Shown here: positions 16,367 to 25,056 of the stretch, in pieces
Numbering within the stretch: position 1 is the stretch's first letter
Layout: each line of letters starts with the position of its first letter
From: Pseudoalteromonas gelatinilytica
GTDB taxonomy: Bacteria; Pseudomonadota; Gammaproteobacteria; Enterobacterales; Alteromonadaceae
Assembly: GCF_001641615.1 (NCBI RefSeq)
Contig: NZ_LRRU01000023.1
Span: 62,001-126,000 of the forward strand
Length of the DNA: 64,000 nucleotides
Direction: 5' to 3'
Made by a program: the position numbers and the translations under genes
Notes under the pieces: model-generated
Database searches by the model: none
What the model was told of the DNA's origin: nothing
What the model saw: only the letters and a program-made list of their open reading frames with translations

Positions 16367-19000
16367 TTAAAACTGATATTTGTACTCAATTGAGAACTCA
16401 GTGCCTTTCTCTTTAGAGCGAGTTAAGGTACCCGCTGACTCTATTTCAGATTTTGCGCCCAAGATATTCGTCACTTTGAACTTCAAGCTTGAGTTGAAAT
16501 CAGGGAAATAGGTGTAGTTAAAGTCTAGAGAGTGGAAAGGTTGCTCCATCCAATCTTCTTGACCTTCAATGCCAGGAATTATAATTCGCTCACCAAATAC
16601 GTTATAGATTAGCGTTGAAGCATGTTGCCCACTAGGTGCGTCATAGCCTAACTGCATGTTCACAACATATTTTGAGTGACCCGTCATGCGACGTGTTGTA
16701 TTTGTAACCGCTGCAGAAACACCTGTTTGCTCAACAATCGCCTGACGGTCCATGTTGATTTCTGAGTCACTTAAAGTCACGTTACCAGTCATGAATACGT
16801 CTTGCCAGAATCCACCTAAGAAAGCGAAATCTTTCAAGTATTCAAATTCAACACCCGCAACATAGCCATCTTCTGCATTAGCAATACGTACCAGAGGTGG
16901 ACCATCTTGTGCAGGTGATTGAACAGACTCAATTGGGTCAACCATGTCTTTATAGAACACACCAACAGAGAAGTTCTCGCCCGTATCAAAATAGTTTTCC
17001 CAGCGGAAATCATAGTTTTTGATTTGGGTTGTACGTAGACCTGGCGTACCACCTACAGGGTATTCAGTAAGCGGATCGATGTAAGTTGCATCAGAAATCT
17101 CACGTAAATCTGGGCGAACAACAGTTTCACCATAGCTTAAGCGCCATTGCGTTTCGTCACTTTGTACATAAGTTAATGCAAGTGCGCTATAAACGTCATC
17201 TTCACGGAATGCGAGCTGATCTAACTCATCATAATCGATTGAAGATGCAAGGCCACCAGTGAATGGGTCAAGCGGAACAGATACTTGACGGAAATCTTCC
17301 CAACGTAAACCACCGGTAATACGCCATGTGTTATTGAAGAAGAAATCAGCTTCGAAGTAGTATGCATCCACTTTTTGCGCTGACTTATAGTCATCGCCTG
17401 ATACCGTTGTGTCGTTTAAGATTGGCTGCGTTAGTGACGCGTTTGTAAGTACATCATCAGATAAAATGGTGTTTAACTCATTTCCGTTTAAGTCAACATC
17501 TGAGAATGCACGTGTATTGATATCAAAACGACGGTTAGTTGCTGAGCGCTCTTTAGAGATAAAGTCAGCACCTGATTTAAGCTCAACATCCACGCCATCT
17601 AGCATGATAGGCAACGTAAAGTTAAAACCGTAGTTCTCTACTTCATCATCCAAATCTTGGAAAGTGTAACGTGCAGCTGTTGTTGCATTCGTTAGTGCGC
17701 TTTCGTTAACTGTATCGTAAAACCCATCTTCGTTAGCATCAGTAACAATAAAACGCGTTTCCATATTACCTGGTGCGTAACGATTTGAGCGACCAATTGA
17801 ATACTTCCAATCGAGGCCAGCATAATTTAACCATTCAAAGGTATGCATACCTTTTAATTGATTAACAATCAGTTCACGTTCTTCATAACGAACATCGTAC
17901 GAGCGTACACGCTTGTTATCAGAGGTATTGTTGTTTTGGTCAATACCTAAACGGTCTGAAATTTTATCTTCAGTATCGCGTAAGATTAAAGCCGTGTAGT
18001 CAATTTTATGCGCTTTGTCATACTCAACACCAACCGTAACCATTCCTGATGTCTTAACCGTGTGTTCTGTACTTAGTACTTGGTCATAACCACGGATCAT
18101 GGTTGTTGAGTTTTCACCAATCAAGAAACCTTGACCTTGATACTCATCTGAAACAACGTGCTTATTATCGTAGCTAAGCGACGATAAGAAACCGTAGCGC
18201 CATTTATCAGATTCAAAGCTGTTACCTAACGTGGCAGTGAACTTTGTATTTGGATCAACCTTTGCTGATTTTGGATCATAATCGCGATTTAACGACAGTG
18301 CTAAAGCACGGCTTTGCTCAGGTGTTAAATCATCAAGCGATTGACCACTTTGGTATACATCAAGGATAGGACGCGGAATTTCGCGTGTGCCATCGTCAAC
18401 ACCGTACCAGTCATCCGAACCACCGTTGTATTCAAGACCATCATCAAAGTTATTGGTGTTATAACCAAGCTGACCCGTCACATCAAATACAAACTGATCA
18501 GGAATTGATTTCAAGCGAATATCAACGTTACCACCACCAAAAGATGCTGGCATTGACGGTGAATATGACTTTTGTACTGATAAGCTTTCGATAATACCTG
18601 ATGGAAATAAATCCAGTGGTAATACAGAACGCGTTGGATCTGGGCTTGGTACAGCAGAATTATTTAACTGTGTACTTGAATATCGTTCACCTAGACCACG
18701 TACATAAATAAACTTACCATCAACAAGTGTTAAACCTGTTACACGGCGTAGCGCTGCAGCAGCGTCACTATCACCACTACGTGAAATTTGCTCTGCGCCC
18801 ATAATATCAGCAACGAATGCTTGCTGTTTACGCTCTTCTAGAACAGCTGTTGCAGTGCCTTTTAAACGACTTGCACTTACAACAACTTCTTCAAGAACAG
18901 CTTCTTCGTCTGCTTCAGCTGCGTGTGCTGAGACACTCAATCCGCATAAGATAGCTGCGCTTAGTGCTGTTAAGCTGAACTGTTTTGAATATTGTTTCAT
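16367..19000 (-). CDS. TonB-dependent receptor linked to the TonB2 module
   Basis: An 877-residue outer-membrane receptor. A signal peptide (residues 1-27, ending SVSAHA) is followed by a short N-terminal stretch containing VLEEVVVSASR, which serves as the TonB box region. The plug domain runs to about 190 (ALRRVTGLTLVDGKFIYVRG, GLGERYSSTQLNNS), and then a 22-strand barrel ending in KYQF. The plug lacks siderophore-receptor signatures. It is transcribed after the 917-residue lipoprotein, 78 bp apart, and downstream of the exbB/exbD/tonB operon on the same strand. A shared uptake role is likely, but the ligand is unknown. Confidence 0.9.
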   Translation of the reverse strand: MKQYSKQFSLTALSAAILCGLSVSAHAAEADEEAVLEEVVVSASRLKGTATAVLEERKQQAFVADIMGAEQISRSGDSDAAAALRRVTGLTLVDGKFIYVRGLGERYSSTQLNNSAVPSPDPTRSVLPLDLFPSGIIESLSVQKSYSPSMPASFGGGNVDIRLKSIPDQFVFDVTGQLGYNTNNFDDGLEYNGGSDDWYGVDDGTREIPRPILDVYQSGQSLDDLTPEQSRALALSLNRDYDPKSAKVDPNTKFTATLGNSFESDKWRYGFLSSLSYDNKHVVSDEYQGQGFLIGENSTTMIRGYDQVLSTEHTVKTSGMVTVGVEYDKAHKIDYTALILRDTEDKISDRLGIDQNNNTSDNKRVRSYDVRYEERELIVNQLKGMHTFEWLNYAGLDWKYSIGRSNRYAPGNMETRFIVTDANEDGFYDTVNESALTNATTAARYTFQDLDDEVENYGFNFTLPIMLDGVDVELKSGADFISKERSATNRRFDINTRAFSDVDLNGNELNTILSDDVLTNASLTQPILNDTTVSGDDYKSAQKVDAYYFEADFFFNNTWRITGGLRWEDFRQVSVPLDPFTGGLASSIDYDELDQLAFREDDVYSALALTYVQSDETQWRLSYGETVVRPDLREISDATYIDPLTEYPVGGTPGLRTTQIKNYDFRWENYFDTGENFSVGVFYKDMVDPIESVQSPAQDGPPLVRIANAEDGYVAGVEFEYLKDFAFLGGFWQDVFMTGNVTLSDSEINMDRQAIVEQTGVSAAVTNTTRRMTGHSKYVVNMQLGYDAPSGQHASTLIYNVFGERIIIPGIEGQEDWMEQPFHSLDFNYTYFPDFNSSLKFKVTNILGAKSEIESAGTLTRSKEKGTEFSIEYKYQF

Positions 19001-19078
19001 GTTTACCTCTATCTGAAATAAGTTACAGAAAGTTGTTTAAAGGTGCTAAACACGTTGTTTAGCACCTCGCTTACTGTG

Positions 19079-21832
19079 TTATTCCAGACCTACTGTCCAA
19101 CCTTCAGTCCAGTTGTTATCAGCAGATACTGCACCAATGTGCGTTGTTGTATCGAAGAAACCGTCGATTGCTTTAACGTCTGTCGCTGTTGTTGTATCGA
19201 TAGTGAAAATACCATTTACAACTTGCGTTTGGCCTGTAGCAACTAAGTTACCTAATGTGTTTGTCCACCAGTTTTCAACACTGAAATCTACACCACTTGG
19301 GTCTTTGAAGTTTTCAGAACATGCAATCACTGATGATTTAATCATTAAGGTACCATCTTGAGCATTCTTAACTGTTTCACTTTCACCTGAAGCAGCACCT
19401 TCAATCTCTAGACATTCGCCCATACCTTCAGGGCCCGTTACGATTGCGTTATAGATTTGCGCACCCGTACCTTCACGGAAGTACATACCTTCTGAGTCAT
19501 CTTCACCATCAAAGGTATTACCGATGATTGTTAAGTTAGCAATTGTTGGGTTTGACTTAGGTGTTTTAGACGGTGTAGAACCATCGTTGTCTGCTTCAAT
19601 ACCACGGTTCGCGTCTGAGTTATCAGCTGCTTGCTTAACAAGAATGTGCTGCATTTTACCTTGGAAACCATTGTCCCAGTCGATGCTGTCATCTTGAATG
19701 CTTGTTAGTACTAAGTACTTCGCTTGTACGTTACCACCGAAGAACTCAACACCGTCATCCGCATTTTGGTGAACTTGCACATACTCAACAGTAGTACCAG
19801 AACCAACACCACCAAACGTGATACCGTTTAATTCGTTATCTGGTGCGATTTCGTAACCACCATTCATCACACGAACATAACGCAATGTACCTGAGTTATC
19901 CGTTGTATCAGTACCACCGAACACCGCACCTGACTCAACACCTTCAACTTGAAGTGCACAATCACCTTCTGCTGGACACTTGTTTGATGGTGCGTTACCA
20001 AGAAGTACTAAACCACCCCATTGACCAGCGGCTGTAGTACCACCCATTACATCTTGGCTTGAAGTGAACGAGATTGGCTCATCTTTAGTACCGTTAGCAT
20101 TAATTTTTGAACCACGGCTAATTACTAAGTAATCATCACCTGTACGGCCATATACTGTTACGCCTGGCTCGATTGTTAAAGTAGCTGAATCTGCATTATC
20201 TTCACCTACAAATACTGCGCCGCTTAATGCGTAGTAGTTACCCGCAGTAAGAGTTAAATCAGCGGTGATACGACCAGACACTTCACATGTTGTTGTGCTG
20301 CCATCAACTGGAGAAATTGACGTTGTACCTGATGGACAACCTGCTACTGCTGGTGGTGCAGTTACTTCACCGCCACCGTAACCAAATGCCCAACCTTCAC
20401 GCCAGTCATCTGAATCATTCAGTGCACCAACAAAGTCAACTGTATCGAAGAACGCATCAACAGTATTTGCTACATCTTGGCCCGCGCCTAGTAATGGAGA
20501 ACCTGCAATTGGTTGACCGTTTGCACCAAGCATTGGCTTATCATTGATTACGTTACCAGATTGTGCTGTAAACCACGTTTCAAGCTCTAGTAATGAATTG
20601 CCGCTACCATCAACTGGGTTTTTGAAGTTTTCGCCATTAGTACACGACATGAAAGTGTTTTGAATTAAGATAGTACCATCGTTAGCGTTATTAACTGTTT
20701 CGCTTACACCGTCTTCAGCACCTTCAATTTCTAAACACTCACCCATTTCGTCAGAACCAGTGATCACAGAGTTGTAAAGGTGTAAACCTGTACCTTCACG
20801 AAGGTAGATACCCTCAGCATCGTCTTCACCGTCGAAGTTGTTGCCGATGATTGTTAAGTTAGAGATGATTGGTAATGATTTTGGTTCTTTAGAAGGTGTG
20901 CTACCGTCGTTATCTGCTTCGATACCACGGTTTGCATCTGTTGAATCTGGATCTTGTTCAACGTAAACGAATTGCATTTTACCTTGGTAACCATTGTCCC
21001 AGTCGATGCTATCGTCGTCGATGCTTGTTAATACAACGTGCTTCAGATTTACCGCACCACCGAAGAATTCAACACCATCATCTGAGTTGTTGTGAACTTG
21101 TAAGTACTCAACCGTTGTACCAGAACCAACAGCACCAAATGTAATACCATTTAATTCATTATCTGGGGCAATTTCATAACCAGCATTTTTAACAACAACG
21201 TACTTTAAAGTACCCGAACTATCTGTATTGTCTGTACCGCCGAATACAGCACCAGATTCAACACCTTCAACTTGAAGAGCACAATCGCCTTCAGAAGGAC
21301 ACTTATTAGAGATACCGTTACCAAGAAGCACCATACCGCCCCATTGGCCTGCAGATGTTTCTTCACCAACTACGTCTTGCTTAGAAGTAAAGATGATCGG
21401 GTCGTTTTTAGTACCTGTAGCTTCAATTTTAGAGTCACGGCTAACAACTAGGTAATCAGAACCGCTGTTACCGAATACTACCGCACCCGCTTCAATTGTT
21501 AACGTTGCACTGTCTGCTTTATCGTTACCAACGAATACAGCACCATCAAGCGCCCAAAATGCGTCTGTTGATAATGTTGTATCTTCAGTGATTACGCCTG
21601 AAAGAACTTGTACTGTCACATCACGACCTAATGCAGCAGACACTTCGTTCGAAAGACTTTGGCTGTATACACCCGGTAACTCTTCAGTTGTTGGTGGTGT
21701 AGTTGGGTTAGTAGGTGTAGTTGGTTGCTCAACTGTTTCTTCTACGTTGATGTTGATATCACCACCGCCACAACCTGCTAGTGAGATTGCTGTAGCTACA
21801 AGACTAACCTTGAATAAGCCAGATAATTTCAT
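19079..21832 (-). CDS. large internally duplicated lipoprotein, candidate ligand partner of the TonB receptor
   Basis: A 917-residue lipoprotein with lipobox SLAGC (Cys21), then a Thr/Pro-rich linker (about 33-52). Two homologous repeats of roughly 420 residues follow. Each has AVFVG(N/E)D, DSATLTIE, GQWGG(M/L)VLLGN, NKCP-EGDCALQVEGVESGA, EIAPDNELNGITFG, GVEFFGG, RGIEADNDGSTPSK and MGECLEIEG. Short repeating strands and many turns suggest a right-handed beta-helix. It is probably outer-membrane anchored, on the surface or in the periplasm. It is located directly upstream of the TonB receptor, so ligand capture is plausible. I recognise no named family; the function is inferred from context. 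Confidence 0.8.
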   Translation of the reverse strand: MKLSGLFKVSLVATAISLAGCGGGDININVEETVEQPTTPTNPTTPPTTEELPGVYSQSLSNEVSAALGRDVTVQVLSGVITEDTTLSTDAFWALDGAVFVGNDKADSATLTIEAGAVVFGNSGSDYLVVSRDSKIEATGTKNDPIIFTSKQDVVGEETSAGQWGGMVLLGNGISNKCPSEGDCALQVEGVESGAVFGGTDNTDSSGTLKYVVVKNAGYEIAPDNELNGITFGAVGSGTTVEYLQVHNNSDDGVEFFGGAVNLKHVVLTSIDDDSIDWDNGYQGKMQFVYVEQDPDSTDANRGIEADNDGSTPSKEPKSLPIISNLTIIGNNFDGEDDAEGIYLREGTGLHLYNSVITGSDEMGECLEIEGAEDGVSETVNNANDGTILIQNTFMSCTNGENFKNPVDGSGNSLLELETWFTAQSGNVINDKPMLGANGQPIAGSPLLGAGQDVANTVDAFFDTVDFVGALNDSDDWREGWAFGYGGGEVTAPPAVAGCPSGTTSISPVDGSTTTCEVSGRITADLTLTAGNYYALSGAVFVGEDNADSATLTIEPGVTVYGRTGDDYLVISRGSKINANGTKDEPISFTSSQDVMGGTTAAGQWGGLVLLGNAPSNKCPAEGDCALQVEGVESGAVFGGTDTTDNSGTLRYVRVMNGGYEIAPDNELNGITFGGVGSGTTVEYVQVHQNADDGVEFFGGNVQAKYLVLTSIQDDSIDWDNGFQGKMQHILVKQAADNSDANRGIEADNDGSTPSKTPKSNPTIANLTIIGNTFDGEDDSEGMYFREGTGAQIYNAIVTGPEGMGECLEIEGAASGESETVKNAQDGTLMIKSSVIACSENFKDPSGVDFSVENWWTNTLGNLVATGQTQVVNGIFTIDTTTATDVKAIDGFFDTTTHIGAVSADNNWTEGWTVGLE

Positions 21833-21880
21833 TGTTCACTCCGTTAAGATAGATATTTAATTATTGTGTTAGCGCATAAA

Positions 21881-21930
21881 CTCAAGTCACCGAAAAAGCA
21901 CTGCAAAATAATGCTTTTGGGTCACTTGAG
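21881..21930 (-). promoter_or_regulatory. 50-bp imperfect inverted repeat in the lipoprotein leader
   Basis: CTCAAGT-ACC and GGT-ACTTGAG, with inner arms AAAAGCA/TGCTTTT, form a long imperfect hairpin. It ends about 48 bp before the lipoprotein ATG at 21832. There is no T-tract, so a leader structure or double operator is more likely than a terminator. Function is unproven. Confidence 0.5.
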
Positions 21931-21961
21931 TTTTAAACTGCGACTACCTTACGGGAGCTGT

Positions 21962-22001
21962 ATGACAAACTAGTTACACTTTAATAAACATAAAATGACA
22001 A
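21962..22001 (-). promoter_or_regulatory. two TTGTCAT direct repeats upstream of the lipoprotein
   Basis: On the minus strand TTGTCAT occurs at 22001-21995 and at 21968-21962, 33 bp apart or about three helical turns. The heptamer differs by one base from the Pho-box half-site CTGTCAT. The spacing is not that of a standard Pho box (11 bp), so this is only a hint of regulation. Confidence 0.25.
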
Positions 22002-22046
22002 TATTAATTATTTAAAAAAGAGTAAGTTAGTTAATTTTAGGAACGG

Positions 22047-22071
22047 AAAAAAGCCGCCCGAAGGCAGCTTT
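22047..22071 (-). terminator. Rho-independent terminator of the TonB2 operon
   Basis: On the minus strand AAGCTGCC and GGCGGCTT pair around the stable tetraloop TTCG, followed by a run of T. It is 53 bp after the TPR gene stop (22124) and separates the operon from the lipoprotein and receptor genes. Confidence 0.85.
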
Positions 22072-22123
22072 GGTGTTGCGATTATAAATTAGTTCTTTTG
22101 TACGCTTACCTGTTGAATACGAT

Positions 22124-23431
22124 TTAGAGTAAAGCGGTACGTAATGTTTCGGCGTGCACTTTTTCACGCTTCACATACTTGATCCATTGCTCAGCTAAAC
22201 GCTGTGACTTTTTGTGTTTTTCCGCTTGCTCAAACGCTAAAATCGAGGCATCAAAGTTTTGTAAATTGTACTGCGCCATACCTAAAGCAACATACACATT
22301 TGATTCAAACTCTAAGCCGCCTTTATCTAGGGCTTTACGTGCTGCATCCGCTGCTTCTTCGTATTTTTCAAGATTAATGCTTACCTCTGCAATACGTTGT
22401 TCGTACTGACCATGCGTAACTAAATCAGCGGCTTTTGCAAAGTACGGAAGTGACTTTTCACCCTCTTTTGCTTGTACCATCGCTTCTGCAACAAAGGCAT
22501 AGTTTTTCGCTGATTTTTCAGCGACACCGTCTTGCATTGCTTTACTCATCACGTTCGCCGCTTTAAAAGCCAGGCCGTTGTATAAATACACTTGTGATAA
22601 TTGACGTAAATCTGATTTAGATTTCAGGAAACCTTGTTGATATGCCGCTTCTAAAATCGCTAATTGCTTTTTCTCTGCGCCCGTTTCACCGTACATGCCA
22701 CCTAACTGAACCCAGTACTCAGGCTTGTTGTAAAGCTTAACTAAACGCTCAAGTACCTCGACCACTTTGTCAGACTGGTTAAGTGAGTAATACATAGCAC
22801 GCTGTAAGATTAACCAGTTTTCTTTTGGCATTTCACCTTTGCTGTCGGCTTCTGCGATAGCAAGGTTAATGTTTTCAATGCCTTTTTGGTAATCTTTAAG
22901 CTGATAATATGCTTGTGACTTTAATACGTAATAAGCATCTGTTTTAGGCTTGTCGTTAATCACATCCCACTGCGCTAAATATTTGATTACCTTTTCGTAA
23001 TCGCTATTAGCCATTGCAAGTTGCGCTAAGCTAAAGGTGGTGCTTACACGTAATGTTTCTGGAATCGCATCTTCGTTTACTACTTTTTCAAACGACGCAA
23101 TTGCTTTATCTAAGTCGTTTTCGTTGTAGTAAATAAAACCGTAGAAATTATGCATCATGGCAATTTCATACGAGTTCATGCTTGAAGAGCGCTCTTGAAT
23201 ACTATCAAGGGCTGCTAATCCTGCTTTTGCATCACCATCATCAGCTAGCTTTTGTGCTCGTGCTAATTGGCTATACACTTTTTCTCGCAGTGCAGGTACA
23301 CGTTTGGTTTTTTGTTCTTCAGCGTAAGCTGTTGCCAGTGTGACACCTGGTAACATGCTAACAACGCTTGGAATTACCAGGCTGCTTGTGAAAGCAGCCG
23401 CGCAAATCACGGCAACTTTTAAAGGTTTCAT
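22124..23431 (-). CDS. TPR-repeat protein of the TonB2 operon
   Basis: A 435-residue protein with an N-terminal signal sequence (about residues 1-37, ending near TAYAEE). At least seven tetratricopeptide-like repeats follow (for example NFYGFIYYNENDLDKAIASF, YYQLKDYQKGIENINLAI, YVALGMAQYNLQNFDASILA). It probably acts in the periplasm. Such proteins often follow tonB2 in Vibrio and Shewanella-type operons, but their role is not settled. It is last in the operon, 17 bp after tonB. Confidence 0.85.
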   Translation of the reverse strand: MKPLKVAVICAAAFTSSLVIPSVVSMLPGVTLATAYAEEQKTKRVPALREKVYSQLARAQKLADDGDAKAGLAALDSIQERSSSMNSYEIAMMHNFYGFIYYNENDLDKAIASFEKVVNEDAIPETLRVSTTFSLAQLAMANSDYEKVIKYLAQWDVINDKPKTDAYYVLKSQAYYQLKDYQKGIENINLAIAEADSKGEMPKENWLILQRAMYYSLNQSDKVVEVLERLVKLYNKPEYWVQLGGMYGETGAEKKQLAILEAAYQQGFLKSKSDLRQLSQVYLYNGLAFKAANVMSKAMQDGVAEKSAKNYAFVAEAMVQAKEGEKSLPYFAKAADLVTHGQYEQRIAEVSINLEKYEEAADAARKALDKGGLEFESNVYVALGMAQYNLQNFDASILAFEQAEKHKKSQRLAEQWIKYVKREKVHAETLRTALL

Positions 23432-23448
23432 AATCGCATTCCTCTTTT

Positions 23449-24054
23449 CTAACCGTTAATTTGGAAAGAAATTTTGTTCTGTACGCCCGCTACTTCAACA
23501 GCTTCACCGTTAACAACGCGCGGTTTATATTTAAATTTAAGTGCTGCATCCATCGCAGCGCGGTCAAACAGTGATTCTGGTTCAGCTTTCACTACTTTCG
23601 GGTCACGTACTGTGCCTTGTTTAGTTACTGTAAACTCAACTATCACATAGCCTTCAATACCACGCGATAAAGCTCGGCGCGGATAAACAGGCGCTACCTT
23701 TACAATCGGTAGGTATTCACCGTCACTTGATTCAAGGGCTAAACCACCGGCTAAGTTAACGTCGGCTTCAACACTGGCACCAAAGTCAAAGTTCGCATTG
23801 CTCGCGTTAGGATCACTGTTTTGCATTTGCGGTGATTCCATTGGCGGAGGTGGCTCTTTTGGCGTTGGTGGCTTTTGCGGTTTACGTTCTTTCTTTTGCA
23901 CTGTCTCTTCTTTTTTCAGACGAACAAAATCAAGTACGTTTCCTTTTACGGGCTCAGACATGGCCCCTTCACCACCGGTGATCAGTGCCTGCATGCCTAA
24001 AAACAGCATGACAGTCACGATACCCGCGATGATTAATGCAACTATATAACGCAT
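23449..24054 (-). CDS. tonB: TonB2-type energy transducer
   Basis: A 201-residue TonB. It has an N-terminal membrane anchor (residues 3-25), a proline-rich linker (about 57-75: KERKPQKPPTPKEPPPPMES) and the C-terminal TonB domain (about 115-201). That domain includes the conserved YPRRALSRGIEGYVIVEFTV and the closing FKYKPRVVNGEAVEV. The short size fits TonB2 rather than TonB1. It couples proton-motive force from ExbB/ExbD to outer-membrane receptors. It is in an operon with exbD 12 bp upstream. Confidence 0.95.
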   Translation of the reverse strand: MRYIVALIIAGIVTVMLFLGMQALITGGEGAMSEPVKGNVLDFVRLKKEETVQKKERKPQKPPTPKEPPPPMESPQMQNSDPNASNANFDFGASVEADVNLAGGLALESSDGEYLPIVKVAPVYPRRALSRGIEGYVIVEFTVTKQGTVRDPKVVKAEPESLFDRAAMDAALKFKYKPRVVNGEAVEVAGVQNKISFQING

Positions 24055-24066
24055 CGCTCACATTCC

Positions 24067-24480
24067 TTATGATGCTTCTTGCGCAGCAATCGACACATCA
24101 AATGCGCCTGCAGCACGCGATGCATCCATTACTTTGATAAGTACATCGGTTGTGGCTTTCTTATCAGCTTGAATAACCACGCTACCTTGTGGGTTTTCTG
24201 CTTTTAAGCGTTCGATATTTGCTTGTACTGCACGAATATCTACTTGGCGTTTGTTGATCCAAATTTCACCTTTGTCAGAAATAGCAACTAAGATGTTGGC
24301 ACGTTCTTTTTTCACTGCCGTTGCCGCTTCAGGACGGTTTACATCAATACCGGCTTCTTTTACGAATGATGCTGTTACGATAAAGAAGATAAGCATGATG
24401 AAAACAACGTCTAGCATTGGCGTCATGTTGATTTCTTCTGCGTCGTCTTCTTGAAATAAGTTACCTAGTGGCGCTCTCAT
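24067..24480 (-). CDS. exbD: ExbD biopolymer transport protein
   Basis: A 137-residue protein with the ExbD layout: a cytosolic N-terminus (EEINMTPMLDVVFIMLIFFI) whose single membrane helix carries the essential aspartate (Asp25 in MLDVVF), then a periplasmic domain with VVIQADKKATTDVLIKVMD. It forms the proton channel with ExbB. It is placed between exbB and tonB. Confidence 0.95.
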   Translation of the reverse strand: MRAPLGNLFQEDDAEEINMTPMLDVVFIMLIFFIVTASFVKEAGIDVNRPEAATAVKKERANILVAISDKGEIWINKRQVDIRAVQANIERLKAENPQGSVVIQADKKATTDVLIKVMDASRAAGAFDVSIAAQEAS

Positions 24481-24525
24481 TGTTAGTCTCCTAGTGGGTG
24501 ATGCTCACATCACCCTAAAATTCGT

Positions 24526-25053
24526 TTAGTGGTCTAAGACCATGTTGTCTTCAAGTAATTGCACTTCGCGTTTTGCACGACGTTGTAAGAACGTTGAGGC
24601 GAAAACCCCTGAAAGTGCACCCACCATACCGGCCATTGTTGGGATAGTGGCTTTAGACACCCCTGATGCCATCGAACGTGCACTGCCTGTGCCTGTGATT
24701 GCCATTACATCAAATACTTCGATCATGCCGGTTACGGTACCTAACAGACCTAAAAGTGGACATAACGCAACCATTACGTTGATTAGCGCAAGGTTATTAT
24801 TTAGTTGCATGCCAGCGCGTGAAATCATCGCTTGGCGAATTTGCTCTGCGTTCCAGCTGTTACGCTCTGCTCTATTGCTCCAAGTGCTTTTTACGTCTTT
24901 CTTGTAGCGTTTAAAGCCACCAAAGAAATACATAAAACGCTCAAGTATCAATAACCACATCGCGAAGATGAGGACCCCGATGACCAAGAGAACTTGGCCA
25001 CCTGTGTCGAGGAAATCACGTAGAGCATTGATTGCATCAATCAATAGCACCAT
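24526..25053 (-). CDS. exbB: ExbB-like proton channel protein
   Basis: A 175-residue MotA/TolQ/ExbB protein with three membrane helices. The conserved C-terminal block includes ALCPLLGLLGTVTGMIEVFD and a following segment MAGMVGALSGVFAST. It is short, as TonB2-system ExbB proteins are. It sits 3 bp after the larger TtpC-like gene and is part of the same channel complex. Confidence 0.93.
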   Translation of the reverse strand: MVLLIDAINALRDFLDTGGQVLLVIGVLIFAMWLLILERFMYFFGGFKRYKKDVKSTWSNRAERNSWNAEQIRQAMISRAGMQLNNNLALINVMVALCPLLGLLGTVTGMIEVFDVMAITGTGSARSMASGVSKATIPTMAGMVGALSGVFASTFLQRRAKREVQLLEDNMVLDH

Positions 25054-25056
25054 GAT

